64,000 nt of DNA from positions 1,178,001-1,242,000 of the forward strand of contig JBMNMU010000001.1 of NCBI GenBank assembly GCA_050953505.1, written 5' to 3'. The stretch comes from JBMNMU01 sp050953505. Its GTDB lineage: Bacteria; Bacillota; Clostridia; Peptostreptococcales; Anaerovoracaceae. Below the pieces are notes generated by a model, which worked only from the letters and a program-made list of their open reading frames with translations, was not told the origin of the DNA and searched no databases. Positions 17,630 through 25,793 of the stretch are shown here, one piece after another (position 1 is the stretch's first letter; each line of letters starts with the position of its first letter). A program made the position numbers and the translations under genes.

Positions 17630-18379
17630 TCAAAGAGGAAGTCTGTAAAGGGGCACAATTTCCAACCCTCTTTCTTTCATGGCCTTTATCAATCCGGGGA
17701 GCGCCTTTACAGTCTCTGGCTTGGGATGCATCAAAACGATTCCACCGTCCAAATCCTTTTTCAATACCCTTTGTGTAATTATATCTGCTGTTGAACCCTC
17801 CCTCCAATCGATGGTGTCAGCACTCCAAAGCGCCATTTTATACCCTAACTCTTTACATAGTTCAACGGTGGTTTCATTAAAGTCCCCTGAAGGAGGAGCA
17901 AAAACCGTTGTCTTAATACCCAGTACACTTAATATGGCTGCCTCTGTTTTTAATATCTCCTCTTTTACCACCTCGCGGGAAACTTGAGTGCAAAGCTTAT
18001 GACTATAGCCGTGACTCTGTATTTCATGACCAGCAAGATGCATATCCCTTAGCAGCTTAGGGTTTTTCTCCGCCCATTTCCCACTTACAAAAAAGGTAAT
18101 GGTTATCTGATTTTCTCTAAGCACATCTAGCATTTCCGGAATAACTTCTTCTCCCCAATCTACGTTGCAGCTAAAGGTAACCTTGTGGGAGCCAGCCGCT
18201 CCATTACGAATAATGATGCTGTCTTCTGCATTTGCCTGAGTTAAAGCAGCATCCCTATTCCTTTCATAATCTACCCCGTTTTTTGAAAGTAATACAGTAT
18301 AGATGAATAGGCCCTGCATTGCTAGAATTCCTGAAACCGCCAATAAGATAGCAGTTTTTACTATTTTTTTATTGTTCAA
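17630..18379 (-). CDS. ylxY: YlxY-type polysaccharide deacetylase-like protein
   Basis: 249 residues from a TTG at 18379, chosen because GGGGGTG lies 6 bases upstream; no ATG suits. An N-terminal membrane anchor (KTAILLAVSGILAMQGLFIY) precedes a NodB domain: TFSCNVDWGEE (motif 1 Asp), SHGYSHKL (motif 2, H-x3-H) and FAPPSGDFNET (motif 3, where the usual Arg is Ala). The family removes N-acetyl groups from peptidoglycan or chitin-like polymers, but Bacillus YlxY has no demonstrated activity and the Arg change makes activity doubtful here. It lies downstream of the SLH glycosidase and a ribosome-site-masking hairpin. Confidence 0.85.
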   Translation of the reverse strand: MNNKKIVKTAILLAVSGILAMQGLFIYTVLLSKNGVDYERNRDAALTQANAEDSIIIRNGAAGSHKVTFSCNVDWGEEVIPEMLDVLRENQITITFFVSGKWAEKNPKLLRDMHLAGHEIQSHGYSHKLCTQVSREVVKEEILKTEAAILSVLGIKTTVFAPPSGDFNETTVELCKELGYKMALWSADTIDWREGSTADIITQRVLKKDLDGGIVLMHPKPETVKALPGLIKAMKERGLEIVPLYRLPL

Positions 18380-18385
18380 TATAAA

Positions 18386-18414
18386 CACCCCCAAACAGTG
18401 TATGTTTGAGGGTG
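18386..18414 (-). promoter_or_regulatory. Hairpin masking the ylxY ribosome binding site
   Basis: On the minus-strand RNA CACCCTCAAACA pairs over all 12 positions with TGTTTGGGGGTG (one U-G), with a 5-base loop. The descending arm contains the GGGGGTG ribosome site of ylxY. On the plus strand the same pair would be a C-A mismatch, which favours a role in the minus-strand transcript. It could also act as a weak terminator for the upstream gene (TTTAT follows). Confidence 0.55.
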
Positions 18415-18461
18415 CTGATTTATTATTAAAAGGGTTAGAGTTAATCTTTGAAAATATGGTC

Positions 18462-20870
18462 TTATTGAATCTTACCGATGCTATCCATTATTTGACAGCT
18501 CTTATAAACCACTGTTGCTGCCTGCGCTCTCGTTGCATGGCCTTGTGGGTCAAAGTTACCCTCTGGATGGCCTGACATGATACCGGCTCTAACGATATAT
18601 TTTACAGATTCTGCTGCCCACTCACTAATACTGTCGGTATCTGTAAATGTAATTTCTGATACGGTTGGGGCAAAAGTAGCCTGGCTATATTTTGAAAAAT
18701 TATTCAGCATCATAGCCATCTGTTCTCGTGTTATTTTTGCATCAGGGTCAAAGGTTGTTTCAGAGGTACCAGCAACAATTCCATTTTCAAATCCCCAATT
18801 TACATAATGATAATACCATTCTCCTTGGGGAACATCACTAAAGCCTGCAGGGGCGGAGCTTGTCACATCTACACTGGAAACTGATTTAGAAAGCATCGTT
18901 AAAAACTGTGCCCTAGTTAGGAATCCGTCAGGTTGATATAGATTATCCCCCATACCATTAACAATGCCTCTTGCAGCTAAGTTACCGATGAATTCTCTCG
19001 CCCAATGCTCTAAGGTATCTAGGAAATTTATTGAGTTAGGCCCTACTTGCACAGGAATTGTCTTCTTTACATTTTTATACTCTACATAAATATTTCCCTT
19101 TACACCACTATTCCCCACTGCAGTGAACACACCGTTCTCATCAATGGTACCGATTATAGGATCACAGGACCAGGTAAATAAGCTGTCTTTACTTGAAATC
19201 GGTGCGAGGCCATACTTGGCGGTTACATTGATATCAACGGTCTCTGAGGGATCTAAAGCTAAATTTTGTACGCTGGTGGTAAAAGTAATGTCATCATAAA
19301 CCTCTATCTCAGCGGTGGCGACAATGCCATCCTTTTCTACCTCAATGATAGCCTTGCCCGGATTTTGTCCTGCAGTAAATTTTCCCTCCTGGCTAACGGT
19401 GCCTTGTGAACCATCAGCCATACGATAGCTTGCCCTTCCGCTCAAAGCTACGTTTTCATATTTATCATCTGAACCATAGGTAGTTATTTGAATTTCTGCT
19501 CCTGGCATAGCTAGTGACTGACTAGTGTAAGCATGTAAATTTTCCATGCTTCCATTACCAGGGTCCTCATATACTAAAAATAATCCATTTGTTACTTTTC
19601 GTTGGGTGCCTCCGGAAGGAGAGCTTTTCATGGTAGCTATATTATCAATTCCTGGCTTACGCACAGCCATGACTGAAGAGCCTCCCCCATCAAGATTTAG
19701 AACAGTGCTACAGCCTAAATTTACAAGATGCTTTGCAGCATCCGTTAGTCCAAGACCTGCTGAAAATCCTTGTTGCCTACCATCTAAAACATAAAACATC
19801 ATGGTTCCGTCAGGCTTAATTCCTACGATGGTTCTAGGGTTAATGTTCGTTCCTGTAGCAATATGCTGTCCTTCATTATAAAGTACATAGTAAACGCCAA
19901 TGGCCTCTTGCACATCTATAAAGTTATTGCTTGGATCATTCACAGTAATGTCAATGGTAGAACCCGGGGCAAGCTTTGACAGATTAAAAATACAATAAGA
20001 ATTTTCGTTAGCGGAAAGAATCAGCTGGCTTTCACCAATAGGCGTATTTCTTGTGCCAGTCCGCACCTCAGCCACGGTAGCTCTTATGGTCTGGCCAGCA
20101 ACAAGCTCTGCATTTTCCGCAGAACCTGTTTCCAGAACCACCTCTACACAATTCCCATTTGTTCTTGTGGTAGCTGCATATTGACGGTTATATAAATGAA
20201 GGCTGTTTGATCCTCCATGGGGTACATTAAAATAGCCGATGGTGTCGTAGTATTCTTCCGTCACATAGGTTATTTCCTGTTCCTGTTGCCCATCAGAGCT
20301 GGGCTCCGTTTCTTGTCCATCCCCAGAGCCTGATTCCGGATCCTCAGGGTCAGGTTGGTTAATATGTACATTTATGGTGCCTCTTAATGTAAAATTAAGG
20401 GTAGCTTTTCTTAATGAGGGCAACCCATCATCGTCGAAAGCGAGTACGTATTCTGGTGCATAGCCGGAGGTTTTTATTTTACCCTGGTGAATCGTAAGTC
20501 CTTTGGGAGTTCCGGTGGCTGTGTCATAAATATCTCCGTTTATACCAGCTACAACTTTTTTCCCTTGTGCTTCTAAGGTTCTAATCATCGTATCTAATGT
20601 GTAATTTCCAGCGACATCTCCTTCAAATACATAAGGAGTTAGACCTGATTCCTGTATATCAGTTGCTACGATGTAGGTTCTTTGCACACCGTTTTTACTG
20701 TGCTCTGCCAACTGCTCTGTATAAAAGGTCTCTTTAAAAACCTTAGCTGTAGTTTCTGAATAGACATTGCCTATCCCATCCTGATATTTAAAGCCAGGTA
20801 AAAATGTGCCTACGACGAGAATAATAGCCAAAACTAATGCTATACGCCTTTTCCTTTTTTTGAATTCCAT
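18462..20870 (-). CDS. Secreted phosphodiester glycosidase (NAGPA-like) with three SLH domains
   Basis: 802 residues. A basic start with a hydrophobic segment (RRIALVLAIILVVGTFLPGF) is a signal peptide or anchor. Residues about 80-440 form a phosphodiester glycosidase domain (GINGDIYD, NPRTIVGIKPDGTMMFYVLDGRQQG, GCSTVLNLDGGGSSVMAVR), interrupted by a low-complexity acidic insert (PDPEDPESGSGDGQETE, near residue 175). Ig-like, BIG2-type segments follow (about 465-640), then three SLH repeats (LDTLEHWAREFIGNLAARG, FSDVPQGEWYYHYVNWGFENG, FTDTDSISEWAAESVKYIVRAG). The family cleaves sugar-phosphodiester bonds, for example N-acetylglucosamine-1-phosphodiesters; the cell-wall substrate is inferred. 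It has its own promoter. Confidence 0.88.
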   Translation of the reverse strand: MEFKKRKRRIALVLAIILVVGTFLPGFKYQDGIGNVYSETTAKVFKETFYTEQLAEHSKNGVQRTYIVATDIQESGLTPYVFEGDVAGNYTLDTMIRTLEAQGKKVVAGINGDIYDTATGTPKGLTIHQGKIKTSGYAPEYVLAFDDDGLPSLRKATLNFTLRGTINVHINQPDPEDPESGSGDGQETEPSSDGQQEQEITYVTEEYYDTIGYFNVPHGGSNSLHLYNRQYAATTRTNGNCVEVVLETGSAENAELVAGQTIRATVAEVRTGTRNTPIGESQLILSANENSYCIFNLSKLAPGSTIDITVNDPSNNFIDVQEAIGVYYVLYNEGQHIATGTNINPRTIVGIKPDGTMMFYVLDGRQQGFSAGLGLTDAAKHLVNLGCSTVLNLDGGGSSVMAVRKPGIDNIATMKSSPSGGTQRKVTNGLFLVYEDPGNGSMENLHAYTSQSLAMPGAEIQITTYGSDDKYENVALSGRASYRMADGSQGTVSQEGKFTAGQNPGKAIIEVEKDGIVATAEIEVYDDITFTTSVQNLALDPSETVDINVTAKYGLAPISSKDSLFTWSCDPIIGTIDENGVFTAVGNSGVKGNIYVEYKNVKKTIPVQVGPNSINFLDTLEHWAREFIGNLAARGIVNGMGDNLYQPDGFLTRAQFLTMLSKSVSSVDVTSSAPAGFSDVPQGEWYYHYVNWGFENGIVAGTSETTFDPDAKITREQMAMMLNNFSKYSQATFAPTVSEITFTDTDSISEWAAESVKYIVRAGIMSGHPEGNFDPQGHATRAQAATVVYKSCQIMDSIGKIQ

Positions 20871-20911
20871 TTCCCTTATCCCCCTTAATTCTTATCCAAT
20901 ATACTTGTATT

Positions 20912-20940
20912 ATTTTATCAACGGGCATTAGTCATAGCAA
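20912..20940 (-). promoter_or_regulatory. Promoter of the SLH glycosidase gene
   Basis: Minus-strand TTGCTA (20935-20940) and TAAAAT (20912-20917) with 17-base spacing, about 42 bases upstream of the ATG. Confidence 0.5.
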
Positions 20941-20990
20941 GTTAAACTTCTATTACAAATATTACTGTTCACACACTACTCTGCTCACCC

Positions 20991-21018
20991 TAAAAAGGGA
21001 TAGCATTCGCTATCCCTT
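20991..21018 (-). terminator. Terminator of pnp
   Basis: Perfect 10-bp stem AAGGGATAGC/GCTATCCCTT (20995-21018) with a 4-base loop, followed on the minus strand by a T run. The 95 bases between it and the pnp stop hold no further gene. Confidence 0.9.
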
Positions 21019-21112
21019 CACATATTTTGTTTATTCCTATTCCGTCACATAAAGGTATTCAGTTAACGGAGCGCCACAGCCACGGCCAATCATCTCTCGG
21101 TCTATGGCTGGC

Positions 21113-23200
21113 TTAGTCTAAAAGCTCTTTTCTGGAAAGATTAATTCTATTTTGGTTGTCGATCTCGGTTACTTTTACCTTGACCACATCCCCTACATTC
21201 ATTTCGTCTTCAACTTTTTCAACCCTGTGCTTTGCCATCTTAGAAATATGAAGTAGCCCTTCTTTTCCAGGTAGAATTTCAATAAAGGCACCAAAATTCA
21301 TTAGTCTGGTTACTTTTCCTTCATAAGTTTCTCCTACCTCAACTTCCTTTACAAGAAGCTGAATGGCTTCCATTCCTTTGTTAGCTGATTCCATATCAGG
21401 TGCTGCAATAAAGACAAACCCTTCATCATCAATATCAATTTTTACCCCTGTTTCAGCAATAATCTTATTGATAGTCTTCCCACCCGGTCCAATTACTGTT
21501 CTTATTTTATCAGGATCAATCTGCATTGATATGATTCGAGGCGCGTATGCTGAAAGGTCTTCTCTAGGCTCAGAGATTTCATCCATCATTTCATTCATGA
21601 TGAACATTCTTCCCTCTTTTGCCTGCTTAAGAGCGTCTTGAAGAATCTGCCTGGATAAGCCATGTACCTTGATGTCCATTTGAATTGCTGTAACACCCTT
21701 AGCAGTCCCCGCAACTTTAAAGTCCATGTCTCCTAGGAAGTCCTCCATGCCTTGAATATCACTTAAAATCGCTACTTTCCCGTCTTTTTCAATAAGACCC
21801 ATAGCGATTCCTGCCACTGGTGCTTTTATTGGAACACCGGCATCCATCAAGGATAGGGTGCTGCCACAAACAGAGGCCATTGAAGAGCTTCCGTTAGAGG
21901 AGAGAACCTCAGAAACCACTCTGATGGCATAAGGGAAATCGTCAACATCGGGTAGTACTGGTATCAGCGCTCTTTCGGCTAATGCGCCGTGTCCGATTTC
22001 TCGCCTGCCAGGACTTCTTAAAGGCTTTGTTTCTCCTACACTATAAGGAGGGAAGTTATAGTGGTGCATGTACCTTTTTCCTTCCTCCTCGCCAATTCCG
22101 TCTATAATCTGAGCGTCTCCTATAGAGCCGAGGGTGGTTACAGAAAGAACTTGAGTTTGTCCTCTCGTAAACAAGCCTGAGCCGTGGGTTCTTGGTAAAA
22201 GACCTGTTTCACAAAATATAGGACGGATCTCATTGGACTTTCTGTTATCAGGTCTGATGCCATCATCCAGTATTAGACTTCGCACCTGCTCTTTAATAAT
22301 GTCCTGAATAACCTCTGAAATGTCTCTACCATTATCAGGATAAATTTCAGCAAAATATTCTTTGGTTTCGTTTTCCACAGCTTCCATATTATCTAATCGT
22401 TCCTGCTTCTCGAAGGTTTGTATCGCTTGTCTCATTTTATTAGTTGCGTACTCCCTGACAGCAGCATCGATTTCTTCAGGAACCTGATAAAGGTTGATTG
22501 CTCTTTTCGGTTTACCTACCTCTGAAACAACCTCTTCGATAAATTCAATGATTTTTTTAATTTCTTCATGGGCATACATGATACCCTCAAGGATCACTTC
22601 TTCTGGTATTTCATTGGCACCAGCCTCTACCATCATAATAGCATCCTTTGTGCCTGAAACAACTAGGTGAAGCTCACTTTTCTCTCTTTCTTCAAGTCCG
22701 GGATTAATGATAAATCTTCCATCAATCATTCCTATCAAAACAGATGCAGTAGGACCTTCAAAAGGAATATCGGATATACTCAGTGCTACAGAAGATCCAA
22801 TCATGGCCACGATTTCAGGTGTACAATCTGGGTCCACCGACATGACTGTTGCGATTACTTGCACATCGTTATGGAATCCATCGGGGAACAGCGGTCTGAT
22901 GGGTCTATCAATCAACCTTGCATTTAATATTGCCTTTTCTGAAGGACGACCCTCTCTTTTAATAAATCCCCCTGGAATTTTACCCGCTGCATACATTTTT
23001 TCTTCGTACTCCACACTTAGTGGGAAAAAATCAATATCTGCTCGCGGTTCAGCTGATGCTACAGCAGTTACATTGACCACAGTGTCTCCATATTTAAGCA
23101 TAACTGCACCATCTGCTTGCTGACATACTTTACCAATTTCCAGCTGTAATAACTTGCCGCCTATTGCGGTCCTAAAGGTTCTGTAATCTTCAAATCTCAT
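21113..23200 (-). CDS. pnp: Polyribonucleotide nucleotidyltransferase (PNPase)
   Basis: 695 residues from ATG 23200, which has AGGAGG 9 bases upstream; the frame extends 10 codons further upstream without support. It starts FEDYRTFRTAIGGKLLQLEIGK. First RNase PH core (residues about 1-225), helical alpha domain, second core with GLFTRGQTQVLSVTTLG and VSEVLSSNGSSSMASVCG (phosphate and catalytic region, DMDFKVAGT with catalytic Asp), KH domain with VIGPGGKTINKII, and S1 domain (YEGKVTRLMNFGAFIEILPG). It degrades RNA 3'-5' phosphorolytically, as a trimer. A terminator separates rpsO from pnp, but pnp has its own promoter. Confidence 0.97.
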   Translation of the reverse strand: MRFEDYRTFRTAIGGKLLQLEIGKVCQQADGAVMLKYGDTVVNVTAVASAEPRADIDFFPLSVEYEEKMYAAGKIPGGFIKREGRPSEKAILNARLIDRPIRPLFPDGFHNDVQVIATVMSVDPDCTPEIVAMIGSSVALSISDIPFEGPTASVLIGMIDGRFIINPGLEEREKSELHLVVSGTKDAIMMVEAGANEIPEEVILEGIMYAHEEIKKIIEFIEEVVSEVGKPKRAINLYQVPEEIDAAVREYATNKMRQAIQTFEKQERLDNMEAVENETKEYFAEIYPDNGRDISEVIQDIIKEQVRSLILDDGIRPDNRKSNEIRPIFCETGLLPRTHGSGLFTRGQTQVLSVTTLGSIGDAQIIDGIGEEEGKRYMHHYNFPPYSVGETKPLRSPGRREIGHGALAERALIPVLPDVDDFPYAIRVVSEVLSSNGSSSMASVCGSTLSLMDAGVPIKAPVAGIAMGLIEKDGKVAILSDIQGMEDFLGDMDFKVAGTAKGVTAIQMDIKVHGLSRQILQDALKQAKEGRMFIMNEMMDEISEPREDLSAYAPRIISMQIDPDKIRTVIGPGGKTINKIIAETGVKIDIDDEGFVFIAAPDMESANKGMEAIQLLVKEVEVGETYEGKVTRLMNFGAFIEILPGKEGLLHISKMAKHRVEKVEDEMNVGDVVKVKVTEIDNQNRINLSRKELLD

Positions 23201-23231
23201 TAACAACTTCCTCCTGTTAATTTCCATCATT

Positions 23232-23260
23232 TATATAATATTTTATAGCATCCGAATCAA
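23232..23260 (-). promoter_or_regulatory. Promoter of pnp
   Basis: Minus-strand TTGATT (23255-23260) and TATATA (23232-23237) with 17-base spacing, about 32 bases upstream of the pnp start and downstream of the rpsO terminator. Confidence 0.6.
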
Positions 23261-23311
23261 ATTTATAGTAGCGCTTCTTTCGCAGGAAATAGGATAGGAG
23301 ATGCCTTATCC

Positions 23312-23341
23312 AAAAACAAAAGCGGGGAGTTTCCCCGCTTT
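23312..23341 (-). terminator. Terminator of rpsO
   Basis: Perfect 10-bp stem AAAGCGGGGA/TCCCCGCTTT (23319-23341) with a 3-base loop, followed on the minus strand by TTTTGTTTTTGG. It starts 13 bases after the rpsO stop. Confidence 0.93.
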
Positions 23342-23354
23342 GCATTTTGTTTAA

Positions 23355-23621
23355 TTATTTTCTTAATCCCAAACGAGCAATAAGGTTTCTGTATCTTTCA
23401 ACATCCTTATTTCTAAGGTAATTAAGAAGATTTCTTCTTTGACCTACCATTTTTAATAGTCCTCTTCTGGAGTGGTGGTCCTTTTTATGAATTTTTAAGT
23501 GTTCGTTCAAGTCGTTGATTCTATATGTTAAGATAGCAACTTGAACTTCTGGAGAACCTGTGTCTCCTTCTTTTGTTTTGTACTCATTAATAATTTCTGC
23601 TTTTTTTGCTTGATCAATCAT
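23355..23621 (-). CDS. rpsO: 30S ribosomal protein S15
   Basis: 88 residues from ATG 23621, which has AAGGAG 7 bases upstream. The frame continues 40 codons upstream without the family sequence, so that part is leader. It starts MIDQAKKAEIINEYK and contains the rRNA-binding GDTGSPEVQVAILTYRINDL and KDHHSRRGLLKMVGQRR. It binds the 16S rRNA central domain early in 30S assembly. The unusual 5' leader may be where S15 represses its own translation. Upstream, 139 bases away, is ribF. Confidence 0.96.
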   Translation of the reverse strand: MIDQAKKAEIINEYKTKEGDTGSPEVQVAILTYRINDLNEHLKIHKKDHHSRRGLLKMVGQRRNLLNYLRNKDVERYRNLIARLGLRK

Positions 23622-23627
23622 CTTTTT

Positions 23628-23712
23628 TCTCCTTTTTACTTTCACCTTTAGCCGAGTACTACGTCGGAGATTCGAAGACTCAGCGAAAGGTATCCTTCGA
23701 CAACATATGATA
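23628..23712 (-). promoter_or_regulatory. Candidate S15 autoregulatory leader
   Basis: The rpsO leader RNA can form several competing short helices: TCGAAG/CTTCGA, CCTTT/AAAGG, CCGA/TCGG and GAGT/ACTC. S15 represses its own mRNA in many bacteria through structurally diverse leaders. The multiple alternatives just upstream of the ribosome site fit that, but the fold here is my inference. Confidence 0.35.
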
Positions 23713-23760
23713 TCATGATTTATCAGCAAAAGTAAAGTCATTATTTATATAATGTACATT

Positions 23761-24693
23761 TTAGCCAATATTTATTCCATGATATTTTTTCGCTTCTTCA
23801 CAATCTTGTGCGATCTGTGTGCGCAATGCCTCGATGCTTTCAAATTTTATTTCAGGTCGTAACCTTTTAAGAAACTCTACTTTAATATCTTTCCCGTAAA
23901 TATCATCATTAAAATCAAAAATATGTGTTTCTATGTTTTTATTATGGGTGCCCACTGTGGGTTTTACACCAACGTTAGTAATACTGTTATACCGTACTCC
24001 ATTATAGGTGCAGCTTGTTACATAGACCCCATGGGATGGGGTAACCATACTTGAGTCTGTCAGTATATTTAATGTAGGAAAGCCCAAGGTCCGGCCTATC
24101 TTATTTCCAACTACAACTTTTCCGCAAACATAATAATTTCTGCCCATATAGGTTGCACATTCTTCTATTTGTCCTGTTGCAATAAGATTACGTATAAAAG
24201 TGCTACTCACCAATTGATTGTTGATTTTAAAGGGCTCCAATATATGAACTTGAAAGCCTTTCTCTTTTCCTGATTTTATTAAGAAATCAGAGCTACCTTC
24301 TGCTTTATACCCAAAGTGGTAATTAAAACCACAATAAGCTTCTTTCATGCGAAAAGTACCTATTAGAAGCCTATCTATAAATTCATTGGCAGACAGATGC
24401 ATGATATACTGATCAAATTCTAAGGCAAATAGGTAATCAACACCTAAGGATCTAATTATATCAATTTTATCTTCTAGGTATAAGATGTTTTTTATAACAG
24501 TCCTGCCTGCAATGGTATTTTTGGGATGATTTACAAAGGTAAACACCGCGCTTTTTAGACCAGATTCTTTTGCACTTTTCACAGCTCTATTAATAAGCTC
24601 TTGATGTCCCTTGTGAACACCATCAAAGTTGCCTAAGGCAATAACTGTGTCCTGGATGTTTTTTATTTCATCTAGTTTGTTGAATATTTCCAT
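23761..24693 (-). CDS. ribF: Bifunctional riboflavin kinase / FAD synthetase
   Basis: 310 residues. The N-terminal nucleotidyltransferase has ALGNFDGVHKGHQEL (HxGH-type site), followed by a flavokinase half beginning VVGNKIGRTLGFPTLNI and GVYVTSCTYNGVRYNSITNVG, with the NVGVKPTVG and ETHIFDFNDDIYG motifs. It converts riboflavin to FMN and then FAD. The weak ribosome site (AGGATTGGA) is within 15 bases of ATG 24693. It is 56 bases downstream of truB; truB-ribF-rpsO-pnp is the usual Firmicutes order. Confidence 0.96.
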   Translation of the reverse strand: MEIFNKLDEIKNIQDTVIALGNFDGVHKGHQELINRAVKSAKESGLKSAVFTFVNHPKNTIAGRTVIKNILYLEDKIDIIRSLGVDYLFALEFDQYIMHLSANEFIDRLLIGTFRMKEAYCGFNYHFGYKAEGSSDFLIKSGKEKGFQVHILEPFKINNQLVSSTFIRNLIATGQIEECATYMGRNYYVCGKVVVGNKIGRTLGFPTLNILTDSSMVTPSHGVYVTSCTYNGVRYNSITNVGVKPTVGTHNKNIETHIFDFNDDIYGKDIKVEFLKRLRPEIKFESIEALRTQIAQDCEEAKKYHGINIG

Positions 24694-24749
24694 TTGTCCA
24701 ATCCTGCTTATAATTTTTTTAAGCCGTTCTATTTCAAAAGTTTTTTTGC

Positions 24750-25793
24750 TTAATTATTTCGTGAGAAGACTTTGTCTGCTACTAATTTTTTGTATTGTTT
24801 GTTATAGAAAGCCACTCCAAGAAAAACCATAGGTTGGCCTTCTAAAGTTCCCGGACCATCTGAATATATATTATACGCTTTGAGATACTCTTCTCTCATA
24901 TTTAATTGATCTTTTAAATCGTTAAAGGCTGGTTCCTTTTCTATACGAACATCTGACATTCTTAAGTGTCCCCCATTGACGAACCAGTTAGCTCTCTCAT
25001 TGTTTACTATAGCCTTGCCAAAGTGAACCAATGGATAGTCGGGATCGTAAATAAGTTTATTCAACTCTTCTTCTTCAGCTCTTGCATACTGGATATATTT
25101 ACCCGTATCTTTGTCTCTGATATCCTCGCCAATTCTTAATGTAAGGAGTTGTTCTATAGTAACAGTATTATTAAGGTGAAACACACCACTTTGGAGCCGA
25201 ATCAGGCAGCTCATCGTACCACCCCAGCCCAAAAGCTTCCCCACATCTTGGCATAAAGTCCTAATATAGGTACCTTTTGAACATTCTACATCAAAAGTTA
25301 TCCTATGGTTTTCCAAATCCATTCTTACCAGGTTAATGGATTTTATGTAGACTTTTCGGGCCTTGGCCTTTATTTCTTCCCCTTCTCGGGCATATTCATA
25401 TAACCGCTTGCCATTCACGCGCACAGCGGAATAAGAAGGAGGAATCTGATAAATCTCCCCCTTCATGGTATTTAAGGCTTGTACCACATCCTGTTGGCTA
25501 ACAGGTTTAATTTCCTTACGCTTATCAAATAGGGTGTTACCCCAAATGTCTAGTGTGTCCGTTTCTAAGCCCAGCTGCATTTCACATCTATATTTTTTAT
25601 AATCCAAATCAAGGTATTCTGTAATCCGAGCAGCACTTCCGATACAAATAGGAAGCACACCTACAGCCATCGGATCCAGTGTGCCCGTATGACCTATCCT
25701 TTTTATGCCCGTCAGTCTCCGGAGAAGCTGTACCCCATCATGAGAGGTCATCCCCGCCGGTTTTAGCAAGTTTATAATTCCCTCTTTAATCAT
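24750..25793 (-). CDS. truB: tRNA pseudouridine(55) synthase, with a long C-terminal part
   Basis: 347 residues; most TruB are near 300. The catalytic core is orthodox: INLLKPAGMTSHDGV, GHTGTLDPMAVGVLPICIG (catalytic Asp), YRCEMQLGLETDTLD, PPSYSAVRVNGKRLYEYAREG and CSKGTYIRTLCQDVG. After residue 225 comes a divergent PUA-like region with an inserted charged helix (about 225-245) and a long tail (YNIYSDGPGTLEG, FLGVAFYNKQYKKLVADKVF). It makes the T-loop pseudouridine in tRNA. The start codon overlaps the nrnA stop (ATGA, 25790-25793), so translation is probably coupled. Confidence 0.94.
   Translation of the reverse strand: MIKEGIINLLKPAGMTSHDGVQLLRRLTGIKRIGHTGTLDPMAVGVLPICIGSAARITEYLDLDYKKYRCEMQLGLETDTLDIWGNTLFDKRKEIKPVSQQDVVQALNTMKGEIYQIPPSYSAVRVNGKRLYEYAREGEEIKAKARKVYIKSINLVRMDLENHRITFDVECSKGTYIRTLCQDVGKLLGWGGTMSCLIRLQSGVFHLNNTVTIEQLLTLRIGEDIRDKDTGKYIQYARAEEEELNKLIYDPDYPLVHFGKAIVNNERANWFVNGGHLRMSDVRIEKEPAFNDLKDQLNMREEYLKAYNIYSDGPGTLEGQPMVFLGVAFYNKQYKKLVADKVFSRNN

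Noticed and set aside
22707..23123. 138-codon plus-strand ORF
   Set aside because: It is the mirror of pnp, an enzyme with all motifs intact, and is not preceded by a ribosome site.
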